NCBI GenBank assembly: GCA_964609825.1
Contig: CAZSSH010000001.1
Location: forward strand, 1-35,186
DNA length: 35,186 nucleotides
Direction of reading: 5' to 3'
Source: CAZSSH01 sp964609825
Lineage (GTDB): Bacteria; Verrucomicrobiota; Lentisphaeria; Victivallales; Victivallaceae
A program made the position numbers and the translations under genes. Position 1 is the first letter of the stretch; each line of letters begins with the position of its first letter. The notes under the pieces were generated by a model. It was not told the DNA's origin, ran no database searches, and saw nothing but the letters and a program-made list of their open reading frames with translations. This document shows positions 8,279 to 16,647 of the stretch, piece by piece.

Positions 8279-8509
8279 TCAGCCGACGCGGTCGATCACG
8301 ATCTCCGGGTCGATTTCCTCGCGCAAAATGCGTTCGAGACCATTTTTGATGGTCATGGTCGCATGCGGGCAGCAGCCGCAGGCGCCGCGCAGCTTGAGTT
8401 GGACCGTTTTGCCGTTGATCGCAACGATCTCCAGATCGCCGCCGTCCGCCTGCAGATGCACGCGCAAAGATTCGAGCCGGTCCGTAATTTTTTTGTTCAA
8501 ATCTTCCAT
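8279..8509 (-). CDS. NifU C-terminal domain (Nfu-type) iron-sulfur carrier
   Basis: At 76 aa this is a stand-alone Nfu domain. Such proteins bind a [4Fe-4S] cluster between two subunits and hand it to target apoproteins. The hallmark C-x-x-C-P (Cys44, Cys47 in GACGCCPHAT) follows the typical helix with ADGGDLE (21-27). A GGAGG ribosome binding site precedes the ATG at 8509. It is monocistronic, divergent from the L,D-transpeptidase gene, and closed by a terminator. No other Fe-S assembly genes (isc, suf) are in the window. Confidence 0.93.
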   Translation of the reverse strand: MEDLNKKITDRLESLRVHLQADGGDLEIVAINGKTVQLKLRGACGCCPHATMTIKNGLERILREEIDPEIVIDRVG

Positions 8510-8537
8510 TTTTCAGTCCTCCAATGTTGATAAACAT

Positions 8538-8566
8538 AAAATAACTTATATTTCCCGTAATTTCAA
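8538..8566 (-). promoter_or_regulatory. Candidate nfu promoter
   Basis: On the minus strand, TTGAAA (8561-8566), a 17-bp spacer and TATTTT (8538-8543) lie about 30 bp before the nfu ATG. The -10 is a fair match only. Confidence 0.45.
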
Positions 8567-8576
8567 ATAGACTAAT

Positions 8577-8604
8577 TTGAATATTTTAAAAAATATAGTA
8601 TATT
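8577..8604 (+). promoter_or_regulatory. Promoter of the L,D-transpeptidase/accA operon
   Basis: TTGAAT (8577-8582), a 16-bp spacer and TATATT (8599-8604) lie in a very AT-rich divergent intergenic region. The leader then contains a small hairpin (CCGGC/GCCGG, 8630-8644) before the AGGTG ribosome binding site. The element matches the 16-bp/TATATT pattern seen at other genes here. Confidence 0.65.
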
Positions 8605-8667
8605 AAACGGAAATAGAGACCATTTCAGTCCGGCTCAAGGCCGGTTATTATCAATTCAGGTGCGATC

Positions 8668-9816
8668 ATGGCAAAAATGGATTACGATTATGACAGCGAT
8701 AGCGGCAGTGCCGAGCGCCGTCAAAACGGCAAACTTCGCTTTATTGCGATTTTTGCGGTGCTTTTGTGCATTGCCGGGACGCTGATTTACTTTTTTTGGC
8801 CGTCTCCCCAGACCAGCGCGGCCACCAACAGCTCGGCGGCTCCGGACGGCAAGACCAATCAGATCGGCAAAGTCGATGAGCCGCAGGAGGTCAAGACTCC
8901 CGGCGACAGTGTGCTGCCGGTAGCCCCCAAGGAGAATCCCAATGCGGGCAACTTGGAGACCGTTCCCGCTACCGATCCGGCCATGGCCAACAATGAGACC
9001 CCCACCGCCGAGCCCGAAAAAGGCAAGTTGTGGGTTCACGACCCCAAAGTTGACCAGCCGGTGCATGTCACCGACCCCACTGATATTACGGCTTCTTTGG
9101 TGGCCATTGAGAGCGCGGCGTCCAGCGGCGACCGGGCGACGGCGACGGCGCTCATTCGCGACAATCTTGCCAAGGTGCGCCCGGGTTCGGACAATTACCG
9201 CAAGCTTGCCGCACAGCTTACCAAACTTAATTTGGCCGCTTACTTTGATGGCTCGCTGGGCGAAGTTTATGTGGTCAAAGCGGGCGACAATCTTAGCCGC
9301 ATCGCCAATCACTTCAACATGCCCATCGACGGGATCAAGGCGGTCAATCATCTGCCCGCCGACAATGACATTGTCAAACTCAACCAGAAATTATCGGTCT
9401 GCCCCGGCAAATGGAGTATCCTGGTTGACAAATCGGCGCGTTTGCTTAAATTGTCTTTCAACGGCCAGCTGTTTGCGGTCTTTGATATCGGCATCGGCCG
9501 TTTGAACAGTACGCCCGAGGCCAAATTCGTCATTTCCGACAAACTCAAAAACCCGACCTGGTACGGACCGCGCGGGGAAATCGTAAAATATGGAGACCCC
9601 GGCAATCCTTTGGGCACGCGCTTTTTGAAGCTCGCCGCTGCGGGAAGTCCGGATAAACCGATTACCGGTTACGGCATTCACGGCACCAATGATGAAGAGA
9701 GTGTTACCAAGTCCCGGAGCCAGGGCTGTATCCGGATGTACAACAAAGACGCCGAGGCATTGTTTATGATGGTGCCGGGCGGCACCCCGGTGGAAATCGT
9801 CGAACAGGAGAAGTAA
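8668..9816 (+). CDS. LysM and YkuD L,D-transpeptidase membrane-anchored protein
   Basis: The 382-aa protein has a short cytoplasmic tail, one membrane segment (about 24-43) and a Pro/Ala-rich linker. A helical stretch (about 140-190), a LysM peptidoglycan-binding domain (about 199-245) and a YkuD catalytic domain (about 248-378) follow. The active-site signature is present: HGT (His338) and SQGCIRM with Cys354 as nucleophile. Such enzymes form 3-3 cross-links in peptidoglycan or attach proteins to it; which applies cannot be told from sequence. The catalytic domain would face the periplasm. An AGGTG precedes the ATG. It leads an operon with accA, whose ribosome binding site lies in its last codons. 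Confidence 0.92.
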   Translation: MAKMDYDYDSDSGSAERRQNGKLRFIAIFAVLLCIAGTLIYFFWPSPQTSAATNSSAAPDGKTNQIGKVDEPQEVKTPGDSVLPVAPKENPNAGNLETVPATDPAMANNETPTAEPEKGKLWVHDPKVDQPVHVTDPTDITASLVAIESAASSGDRATATALIRDNLAKVRPGSDNYRKLAAQLTKLNLAAYFDGSLGEVYVVKAGDNLSRIANHFNMPIDGIKAVNHLPADNDIVKLNQKLSVCPGKWSILVDKSARLLKLSFNGQLFAVFDIGIGRLNSTPEAKFVISDKLKNPTWYGPRGEIVKYGDPGNPLGTRFLKLAAAGSPDKPITGYGIHGTNDEESVTKSRSQGCIRMYNKDAEALFMMVPGGTPVEIVEQEK

Positions 9817-9821
9817 AATTT

Positions 9822-10790
9822 ATGGCAGAAATCACCTTGGAGTTTGAGAAACCGATTGCCGAGCTGCGCAACAAAATTCGTGAGCTGGAGGACTTTTCGC
9901 AAAAGAATAACATTGATGTTTCCGGCGAAATTGAAGCTCTGCGCCAGCGGCTTGAGGCGACCAGCAAGGAAATCTACGACACGATGACCCCCTGGCAAAA
10001 AGTCCAGATGGCCCGTCACCCCGAGCGGCCTTATACGATGGATTACATCGAGCGGATTTTTACCAACTTCATCGAGCTCGCCGGCGACCGCCGGTTTAAG
10101 GACGACAAGGCGATTGTCGGCGGTTTTGCCAAATTTAACGGCAAACCGGTAATGGTCATCGGTACCCAAAAGGGCCGGGATATGAAGTCCAATGTTTACC
10201 GCAACTTCGGCTGGCCGACTCCCGAGGGGTACCGCAAAGCCATGCGCTTAATGCAGCTGGCCGACAAGGCCGATGTGCCGATCATTACTTTTGTCGACAC
10301 CCCCGGCGCGTTTCCGGGCGTCTCCAGCGAGGAGCGTCACATTGCCGAGGCGATCGCGGTCAATTTGCGCGATATGTTTGCTCTGCGCGTGCCGGTGATC
10401 TCGGTGATCATCGGTGAGGGCGGCTCCGGCGGGGCTATCGGCATCGGCGTCGGCAACAAGATTTTGATTATGGAAAACGCCTATTACTCGGTGATCACCC
10501 CCGAGGGATGCGCCGCGATTTTGTGGAAAGACCGCAAATTTGCCTCCCAGGCGGCCGATGCTTTGAAGCTCACCGCCGAAAAATTGATGGAGCTCGGCAT
10601 TGCTGACGGGATCATCCCCGAGCCTTTCGGCGGCGCTCACCGCGACCTCGACGGCGCAGCCAAAATCATGGGCGAGGAGCTGGGCAAGCATTTGTGCGAG
10701 TTGCGCAAGCTCTCCGGCGCCAAACTCAAAGAGCAGCGCTATGCCAAATTTCGCGCCATGGGTAATTTCACCGAGACGCCGGTATGCTGA
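9822..10790 (+). CDS. accA: Acetyl-CoA carboxylase carboxyltransferase subunit alpha
   Basis: AccA pairs with AccD to transfer the carboxyl group from biotin to acetyl-CoA, giving malonyl-CoA for fatty acid synthesis. The 322-aa protein has the usual N-terminal helical region (about 5-50). The crotonase-type core follows, with DTPGAFPG near 160 and the glycine-rich GEGGSGGAIGIG segment near 198-209 that forms the oxyanion region. Length and order match the family closely. GGAG of the ribosome binding site is inside the end of the transpeptidase gene. accD is not in this window. The stop overlaps the next start by 7 nt. Confidence 0.98.
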   Translation: MAEITLEFEKPIAELRNKIRELEDFSQKNNIDVSGEIEALRQRLEATSKEIYDTMTPWQKVQMARHPERPYTMDYIERIFTNFIELAGDRRFKDDKAIVGGFAKFNGKPVMVIGTQKGRDMKSNVYRNFGWPTPEGYRKAMRLMQLADKADVPIITFVDTPGAFPGVSSEERHIAEAIAVNLRDMFALRVPVISVIIGEGGSGGAIGIGVGNKILIMENAYYSVITPEGCAAILWKDRKFASQAADALKLTAEKLMELGIADGIIPEPFGGAHRDLDGAAKIMGEELGKHLCELRKLSGAKLKEQRYAKFRAMGNFTETPVC

Positions 10791-11242
10791 TCCGGCCGGC
10801 CGGGAGCGCCGATGTCGACGCCATTTTTAATTTGATCGAAATTTACGCCCCCAAGGCGATTGTCCTCAAGCGCAGCCGCGAAAACATTGCCGAGTATCTC
10901 GGCAATTTTATTGTGGCCGATATTGACGGCAAGGTGGTCGGCTGCGCCGCTTTGCGTGACTTCGGCAACAATCTTTTGGAGGTGCGCTCTTTGGTGATCG
11001 ATCCCAATTGTCAGGGGCGCGGCATCGGGCGGAGTCTCGTGAATTTCTTGATCCAAAAAGTGCGCGAAACGCGTGACAGCTGGCGGATTTTTACTTTGAC
11101 CTACGAGCACAAATTTTTTGCTTCGCTCGGGTTTCAGGTGGTGGACAAGTCGATGTTTCCCGAAAAAATCTGGAGCGACTGCGCGCTTTGCCCCAAATTC
11201 AACAACTGCGATGAAATCGCGATGCTTTTGGAGAAATCGTAA
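10784..11242 (+). CDS. GNAT acetyltransferase, ArgA-like (stand-alone N-acetylglutamate synthase type)
   Basis: This 152-aa GNAT protein has the acetyl-CoA loop QGRGIGRS (77-84) after the VRSLVIDP strand. Its C-terminus carries Cys133, Cys136 and Cys142 in a KIWSDCALCPKFNNCDE context. That tail is typical of the small single-domain acetyltransferases annotated as N-acetylglutamate synthases, which begin arginine synthesis. No amino-acid-kinase domain is present. No arginine genes are nearby, so the substrate is an inference. It overlaps accA by 7 nt and the following esterase by one base (TAATG). Confidence 0.75.
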   Translation: MLIRPAGSADVDAIFNLIEIYAPKAIVLKRSRENIAEYLGNFIVADIDGKVVGCAALRDFGNNLLEVRSLVIDPNCQGRGIGRSLVNFLIQKVRETRDSWRIFTLTYEHKFFASLGFQVVDKSMFPEKIWSDCALCPKFNNCDEIAMLLEKS

Positions 11243-12012
11243 TGGCTTTTTTGCAATGTGAAATTTTTTCGGACGCGCTGGGCAAGTGTTGTGCGTTCAA
11301 CGCGATTGTTCCTCAAAAAGTGCAAGGTCAGATCGGTATGGCCTCCTCGGGCGGACGGGCGAATTACCCTGTGTTATATTTATTGCACGGCTTGTCCGAC
11401 AACCACACGATTTGGAGCCGCCGCACCTCGATTGAGCGCTACGCGGCTGAGTATAACGTGGTCATCATCATGCCCGACGGCGGTCGCAGCTTTTATGCAG
11501 ATATGAAAAACGGCGCGGGCAAATACTGGACGTACATCGCCGAGGAGCTCCCTGAAATCGTCAAAAGCATGTTTCCGGTGAGTCACCAATTATCCGACAC
11601 TTACGCGGCCGGATTGTCGATGGGCGGCTACGGCGCCTTGAAACTGGCTTTGAGCAAACATTATGCCATGGGCTGCTCGCTCTCCGGCGCGGTGGATATG
11701 GTAAGTCGGATCGACAGCCCGGACCGGAGCTGGGAGTTGCATTTGATTTACGGCAGCAAAAAAGAGTTGATTGTCGGCGGCAATGATTTATTCACTTTGG
11801 CCGACCAGTGCAAAAAGAGCGGCCAAATGCCCAAAATCTACAGTGTCTGCGGCACCGAGGATTTTTTGTACGAGGACAATCAGCGGTTCAAAAAACATCT
11901 TCAAAAGCTCAACTGGCCGGATTTCACCTATGAGGAGTTTCCGGGCACCCATAACTGGGAATTTTGGGATCTTCATATCCAAACCGCCCTCAAACTCATG
12001 CTCCAAAAATAA
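11242..12012 (+). CDS. Esterase D/FrmB-family alpha/beta hydrolase
   Basis: The 256-aa protein belongs to the esterase family that includes S-formylglutathione hydrolase and tributyrin esterase. It shows LYLLHGLSDN (46-54), the nucleophile elbow GLSMGG (Ser126), and candidate acid Asp207 (GTEDF) and His237 (GTHNWEFW), so the triad is complete. No signal peptide is seen, so it is probably cytoplasmic. A GGAG ribosome binding site lies in the end of the preceding gene. The natural substrate cannot be read from sequence; no formaldehyde dehydrogenase gene is adjacent. Confidence 0.85.
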   Translation: MAFLQCEIFSDALGKCCAFNAIVPQKVQGQIGMASSGGRANYPVLYLLHGLSDNHTIWSRRTSIERYAAEYNVVIIMPDGGRSFYADMKNGAGKYWTYIAEELPEIVKSMFPVSHQLSDTYAAGLSMGGYGALKLALSKHYAMGCSLSGAVDMVSRIDSPDRSWELHLIYGSKKELIVGGNDLFTLADQCKKSGQMPKIYSVCGTEDFLYEDNQRFKKHLQKLNWPDFTYEEFPGTHNWEFWDLHIQTALKLMLQK

Positions 12013-12021
12013 CGGAAAAAT

Positions 12022-12606
12022 ATGCTTGACCGCCCGTTGCAACAACTGAATACTTTTGAGCGCTGTTTGGTGGTATTTTGGGAATACATCAAAATTTCCT
12101 CCATCGTGGTCGGCGGCGGTTACGCCATCATCGCTGCGTCGCAGCAGGTGTTTGTCAAAAAACGAGAGTGGCTCAATGACGAAAATATTTTGGATATGGT
12201 CGTCATTACGCAGGCGGTGCCGGGGATTTTGGCCACCAATACGGCAATTTACATCGGTTACAAAGTCGCCGGTCTGGCGGGCGCGATTTCGGCGATGATC
12301 GGCTCGGCGCTGCCGTCCATCATTATTATCATCATCATTGCCGCCGGGTTATCCAATGTCCCGTTGGACAATCCGCATGTCAAGGGGGCGATGATCGGCG
12401 TGGTCAGCGGCGTGGTCAGCATGGTGCTCCTCGCCGCATTCCGGTTGCGCAAAAAAGCGTTAACCGGCAAAGTCCCGGTATTGATCGCCGTCTTTGCGTT
12501 GGTCGGGATGGTGGTGCTCAAGATTTCTCCGCTGTTGATCATGTCGTTGGCGGTATTGGTCGGGATCGTTGACGTTTACATGATGCGTAAGAGGATGCAA
12601 TCATGA
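12022..12606 (+). CDS. Chromate transporter family protein, half-size, first subunit
   Basis: This 194-aa membrane protein has the CHR-domain hallmarks: an N-terminal FxxYIKISSIVVGGGYAI segment, then VVITQAVPG around residue 58, and about five to six membrane segments. Short CHR proteins usually come as pairs that together equal one full ChrA transporter, and the next gene is the second half. Known members export chromate, but many family members have no proven substrate. The ATG follows GGA after a 9-bp gap from the esterase gene. The stop overlaps the next start as ATGA. Confidence 0.85.
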   Translation: MLDRPLQQLNTFERCLVVFWEYIKISSIVVGGGYAIIAASQQVFVKKREWLNDENILDMVVITQAVPGILATNTAIYIGYKVAGLAGAISAMIGSALPSIIIIIIIAAGLSNVPLDNPHVKGAMIGVVSGVVSMVLLAAFRLRKKALTGKVPVLIAVFALVGMVVLKISPLLIMSLAVLVGIVDVYMMRKRMQS

Positions 12607-13202
12607 GTCTTTTTAATCTTGCTTTGCTCTTTGTCAAATTCGGCTTTTTGTGCTTCGGCGGCGGCTATATGCTTATTCCGTTGTTATCCGCCGACCTGGT
12701 GGACCGCTATAAACTTTTGACGCTCGGCGAATTCTCCAATCTGGTTTCGATCGCCCAAGTGACGCCGGGGCCGGTGGGGATCAATACGGCGACCTACGTC
12801 GGTTTTGAGCAGGCGGGGATTTTGGGCGGGGTGATCGCCACCTTTGCTTTGCTGCTGCCGGGATTGTTTTTGACTTTGCTCGCGATGAAGCTTTTGCGCA
12901 AGTACGAAAAAAGCTTGTTGATTCAGGGGTTTTTGACCGGGATGCGCCCGGCGGCATTCGGCCTTATTTTGGCAGCGGCGGTGATTTTTGCCCAGTTGTC
13001 GATTTTTACAGCGCCGATCCCGTGGCAGGAGTTTGCCCGCAATCTTTTGGGCGGCCGCACGGACTTCGGCGACTTTGACGTGCGTTATGGCGCGGTTGTC
13101 ATCACGGCGGTCTCATTTTGGCTCCTCAAAAAGGATAAAATTTCGTTTTTGTGGATTCTTCTGTTGTCGGCGCTTGCCGGATCGGTGCTCTGCGCCGGTT
13201 GA
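12603..13202 (+). CDS. Chromate transporter family protein, half-size, second subunit
   Basis: The 199-aa partner of the preceding gene begins with FVKFGFLCFGGGYMLIPLL and carries QVTPGPVGINTATYVG near residue 51, the conserved PGP motif of CHR domains. About five to six membrane segments are present. The ATGA overlap with the upstream half indicates coupled translation and probably a heterodimer. The operon seems to end here: an A/T-rich tract follows and rpsA has its own promoter. Confidence 0.87.
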   Translation: MSLFNLALLFVKFGFLCFGGGYMLIPLLSADLVDRYKLLTLGEFSNLVSIAQVTPGPVGINTATYVGFEQAGILGGVIATFALLLPGLFLTLLAMKLLRKYEKSLLIQGFLTGMRPAAFGLILAAAVIFAQLSIFTAPIPWQEFARNLLGGRTDFGDFDVRYGAVVITAVSFWLLKKDKISFLWILLLSALAGSVLCAG

Positions 13203-13231
13203 ATTTTTTTAAAAAATTATCCGATAAAGAC

Positions 13232-13259
13232 TTGTAATTTTTTGGACAAGGTTTATATT
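13232..13259 (+). promoter_or_regulatory. rpsA promoter
   Basis: TTGTAA (13232-13237), a 16-bp spacer and TATATT (13254-13259) precede rpsA. The predicted start near 13266 gives a leader of about 60 nt that begins with a hairpin. Confidence 0.7.
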
Positions 13260-13267
13260 AAACAGAT

Positions 13268-13325
13268 GCGTGCACGGTGTACGCGTTTATTTTATTAACC
13301 AAACAACCAAAACAAACAACAACAA
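13268..13325 (+). promoter_or_regulatory. rpsA leader: 5' hairpin and CA-rich tract without Shine-Dalgarno
   Basis: A 7-bp stem with a 3-nt loop and one G-T pair (13268-13284) starts the leader. From about 13297 to the ATG the sequence is almost only C and A (repeats of AACAAC type) and contains no GGAG-like sequence. Nearly all other genes here have one. Unstructured leaders lacking a Shine-Dalgarno are typical S1-dependent initiation sites, and rpsA is autoregulated by S1 in E. coli. Confidence 0.7.
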
Positions 13326-15044
13326 ATGGCAGAAGAAAACAATTTCGCAAGCGATTTTCTTGATTTCTCCGGCATGTCCACCATGGACGACCTGCTGAAG
13401 TCAACCGAAAAAGCCAACGGCTTCAACAAAGGCACCATCGTAAAAGGCACCATCGTTGCCAAACGCCCGGACGGCGCATTGGTCGACATTGGCTACAAGG
13501 CCGAGGGCTTCGTCCCGCAAGCCGAATTCATCAGATACAATAATGTCAATGTCGGCGATGTCATTGAAGTATTGCTCGAAGAAATTGAGAACCGTAACAA
13601 TATGCCCGAAATCAGCTTGGAAAAGGCTGAATCCATCAAAGCTTGGAACCGCATCACCACCGAGTACGGCGAAGGCCACGTGGTCAAGGGTTTCATGCGT
13701 CATCGCGTCAAAGGCGGGATCATGGTCGACGTCGAGGGTTTCCCGGCGTTTCTGCCCGGCTCGCAGCTGGATGTCGGTCCCGTGCGCAACATGGACGACT
13801 ACATCGGCAAAGAATTTGACATCAAGATTTTGAAAATCAATCTCGACCGCCGCAACATCGTGGTGTCCCGTCGCGAATTGCTCGAAGAATCCCAGCGCGA
13901 AAAACGCAATGAGATTTTGGACTCGATGAAAGTCGACGAGCTCCGCAAGGGCGTGGTCAAAAATATCACCGACTTCGGCGCTTTCATCGATTTGGGCGGC
14001 GTGGATGGTTTGCTGTATGTCTCCGATATCTCTTGGGGCCGTATTACCCACCCGAGCGAAGTTTTGTCGGTTGGTCAGGAAATTGAAGTTGTCATCATCG
14101 GCATCAATAAAGAAAAAGAACGCGTCTCCCTGGGCCTCAAGCAAAAGAGCAAAAACCCGTGGGACGATGTGGTTGCCAAATATCCCAAAGGCACCAAAGT
14201 CAACGGCAAAGTGGTCAACATCATGCCGTACGGCGCCTTTGTCGAGCTCGAGGACGGTGTCGAGGGTTTGATCCACGTTTCCGAAATGTCCTGGACCAAA
14301 CGCAGCAAGCCGAGCGAAGTGTTGAACCCGGGCGACGTCGTCGAAGTCGTCGTTTTGGACATCGATCGCGACAGCCGCAAGATTTCGTTGGGTCTGCGTC
14401 AGACCGAGCGCAATCCGTGGGAAGTTTTGGCCGAGAAGTATCCGGTTGGCCGCAAAATCAAGGGCAAAGTCCGCAACATGACCAGCTACGGCGCGTTTGT
14501 GGAAATCGAAAACGACATCGACGGGATGATTCACGTCTCCGATATGTCCTGGACTCGCAAGATCAACAATCCCAATGAAATTCTCAAGCCGGGCATGGAA
14601 GTCGAAGCCGTCATCCTCGACATCAACCCCGAGCAGCAGCGCATCTCCCTCGGTCTCAAGCAGGCCGAAGAAGATCCGTGGGCCAATATCGATCAGCTGT
14701 ACAAAGTCGGCGACATCGTCAAAGGCAAAGTCACCAAGATTGCCGCGTTTGGCGCGTTTGTCGAGCTGTCCAACAAGATTGACGGCTTGATCCACATCTC
14801 TCAGATCAGCAAAGATCACGTCGAAAAAGTCAAAGATGTCCTCAGCGTCGGCAATGAAGTCGAAGCGCGGGTCATCAAAGTTGACACCGACGAGCGCCGC
14901 ATCGGCCTCTCGATCAAAGCGGTCAATGAGAATTTCACCGAAGCCGACCTCAAAGCGGCCGAAGAAGAATACACCGCCGCCCTCAAACCGGGCGAAGACA
15001 TGGTCGATATGGGCGAAGTTTTCGCCGGACTCGATCTCAAGTAA
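13326..15044 (+). CDS. rpsA: 30S ribosomal protein S1
   Basis: S1 binds mRNA at the 30S platform and helps initiation on structured or weak ribosome binding sites. The 572-aa protein has six S1 (OB-fold) repeats at about 35-100, 117-185, 205-273, 290-360, 377-447 and 464-534. The last four show the regular GxVxxIxxFGAFVEL...GLIHVSxxS pattern, and the first two are more divergent, as in E. coli S1, where they bind the ribosome. A short acidic tail follows. It is monocistronic, with its own promoter and a strong terminator. Confidence 0.97.
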   Translation: MAEENNFASDFLDFSGMSTMDDLLKSTEKANGFNKGTIVKGTIVAKRPDGALVDIGYKAEGFVPQAEFIRYNNVNVGDVIEVLLEEIENRNNMPEISLEKAESIKAWNRITTEYGEGHVVKGFMRHRVKGGIMVDVEGFPAFLPGSQLDVGPVRNMDDYIGKEFDIKILKINLDRRNIVVSRRELLEESQREKRNEILDSMKVDELRKGVVKNITDFGAFIDLGGVDGLLYVSDISWGRITHPSEVLSVGQEIEVVIIGINKEKERVSLGLKQKSKNPWDDVVAKYPKGTKVNGKVVNIMPYGAFVELEDGVEGLIHVSEMSWTKRSKPSEVLNPGDVVEVVVLDIDRDSRKISLGLRQTERNPWEVLAEKYPVGRKIKGKVRNMTSYGAFVEIENDIDGMIHVSDMSWTRKINNPNEILKPGMEVEAVILDINPEQQRISLGLKQAEEDPWANIDQLYKVGDIVKGKVTKIAAFGAFVELSNKIDGLIHISQISKDHVEKVKDVLSVGNEVEARVIKVDTDERRIGLSIKAVNENFTEADLKAAEEEYTAALKPGEDMVDMGEVFAGLDLK

Positions 15045-15065
15045 TCGAAAATCGATTGCATCCCC

Positions 15066-15094
15066 AAGAGCGGCCAGACGGCCGCTCTTTTTTT
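15066..15094 (+). terminator. rpsA terminator
   Basis: A GC-rich perfect 9-bp stem (AGAGCGGCC/GGCCGCTCT, loop AGAC, 15067-15088) is followed by a run of seven or more T residues. It is 22 bp past the rpsA stop codon. Confidence 0.95.
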
Positions 15095-15117
15095 GTGCAG
15101 ATTTTTGCCTCAAGTGA

Positions 15118-15145
15118 TTGCATTTGTCAATTCAAATGTTATTTT
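15118..15145 (+). promoter_or_regulatory. Candidate promoter of the cstA gene
   Basis: TTGCAT (15118-15123), a 16-bp spacer and TATTTT (15140-15145) lie between the rpsA terminator and the GGGAGGA ribosome binding site. The match is moderate; the surrounding AT-rich sequence holds other weak options. Confidence 0.4.
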
Positions 15146-15183
15146 AATCAAAGTAAAATATTACATAATACTTGGGAGGATAT

Positions 15184-16644
15184 ATGTTGCTCTTTTTGTT
15201 CGGGATCGGGATCTTGGTCGCCGGGTACTTCATTTACGGCAAATTTGTGGAAAAGATTTTGGCGCCGACCGACCGGCCGACTCCGGCCAAGACGAGTTAC
15301 GACGGGGTGGATTATGTGGAGCTGCCGCACTGGAAAAATATGCTGATCCAGCTCTTGAACATCGCCGGGGTGGGGCCGGTGATCGGGGTGATTTTGGGGA
15401 TCAAGTTTGGCGCGATTGCCTTTTTGATCATCCCGGTGGGCAACATCATCGGCGGTGCGACTCACGATTTCATCGCCGGGATGATGTCCTTGCGGCACAA
15501 CGGGGCCAACTTGCCGGAGCTGCTTAAAAAAGGGTTGGGCGTGGGGTACTACCGGTTCTTTGCGGTCTTTATGATCTTTTTGTTGTTGCTGGTGGTGGCG
15601 GTGTTTATCAACATCCCGGCCACATTGATTGACCAGTTGATCCCCGGGGCGCCGGTATTCTGGTACGCGGTGATTGCAATTTTTCTTTATTACATTGCGG
15701 CAACATTGTTTCCGGTGGATCAGATCATCGGTAAAATTTATCCCATATTCGGCGGCCTTTTGTTGTTCAGCTCATTGGCAGTACTGGTGGTGCTGTTGGT
15801 GAGCGCCAATGACAATATTTATCTCTTGCGCGAGACCGCCGAATTTAAAGAGCACATGATCAAAGACCCGATCATCCCGGTGTTGTTTGTAACCATTGCC
15901 TGCGGGATCATCTCCGGGTTTCACGCGACGCAGTCGCCGATCATTGCGCGGACGATGACCTCCGAGCATCAGGCTTTGCCCGCGTTTTACGGAATGATGG
16001 TCCTGGAGGGGGTCATCGGCATGATCTGGGCGGCGGCCGGGATGGCGATTTACAACCTTAATGTCGATTACATGAGTTTGCCCCCGGCGGTGGTGCTCAA
16101 TAAAATTACCGAGCACTTTTTGGGCGGCTGGGTGAGTGTCCTCACCATCCTGGGCGTTGTGGTGCTGGCCATTACCTCCGGCGACACGGCGATGCGTAGC
16201 TTGCGCCTCAGCATTGCCGAAATGGGTAACATCGATCAGCGCAGTTTTGCCAACCGGATGAAAATCTGCATCCCGCTGATTGTCGTGGTCTCGCTCCTTT
16301 TGTGGTGGTCCAACAGCAGTGCCAAAAGCTTCTCTTATTTGTGGAATTACTTTGCTTGGAGCAATCAGGTGCTGGCTGCTTCGACCTTGCTGGGCTCGAT
16401 GGCGTGGCTGATTCAAGAACGCAAAAATTTCTACATCGCCGCCGTGCCGGGCGCGTTTATGGTGTTTATCGTCGCCAGTTATATTTTATGGACGAGCCCG
16501 GAGCACAACGGCCCGGTCGGATTCGGGCTTGACCTGACAGTTTCCTACCTGATTTCCGCGGTGTTTGCCGCAGCGTCATTGGTCTGGGTCTATGTCCGCA
16601 GCAAGCGCAATCTGCAAACCTTGGAGCAAACAATCACGGAGTAA
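15184..16644 (+). CDS. cstA: CstA-family carrier (peptide/pyruvate transporter type)
   Basis: CstA proteins are polytopic inner-membrane carriers; characterised members take up peptides or pyruvate, and expression often rises on carbon starvation. The 486-aa protein starts at the ATG five bases after GGGAGGA. It contains the family's N-terminal PAKTSYDGVDYVEL region, IAGVGPVIGVILG, GGATHDFIAGMMSLR and HATQSPIIARTM segments. It has roughly 13 membrane segments. It is shorter than E. coli CstA (about 700 aa), as in the short form common in anaerobes. It is followed after 3 bp by a small membrane protein gene. Confidence 0.9.
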   Translation: MLLFLFGIGILVAGYFIYGKFVEKILAPTDRPTPAKTSYDGVDYVELPHWKNMLIQLLNIAGVGPVIGVILGIKFGAIAFLIIPVGNIIGGATHDFIAGMMSLRHNGANLPELLKKGLGVGYYRFFAVFMIFLLLLVVAVFINIPATLIDQLIPGAPVFWYAVIAIFLYYIAATLFPVDQIIGKIYPIFGGLLLFSSLAVLVVLLVSANDNIYLLRETAEFKEHMIKDPIIPVLFVTIACGIISGFHATQSPIIARTMTSEHQALPAFYGMMVLEGVIGMIWAAAGMAIYNLNVDYMSLPPAVVLNKITEHFLGGWVSVLTILGVVVLAITSGDTAMRSLRLSIAEMGNIDQRSFANRMKICIPLIVVVSLLLWWSNSSAKSFSYLWNYFAWSNQVLAASTLLGSMAWLIQERKNFYIAAVPGAFMVFIVASYILWTSPEHNGPVGFGLDLTVSYLISAVFAAASLVWVYVRSKRNLQTLEQTITE

Positions 16645-16647
16645 TAA

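Noticed and set aside
13401..15113. 570-codon open frame antisense to rpsA
   Set aside because: It mirrors the codon pattern of a GC-biased gene, has no family features, and rpsA on the other strand is certain.
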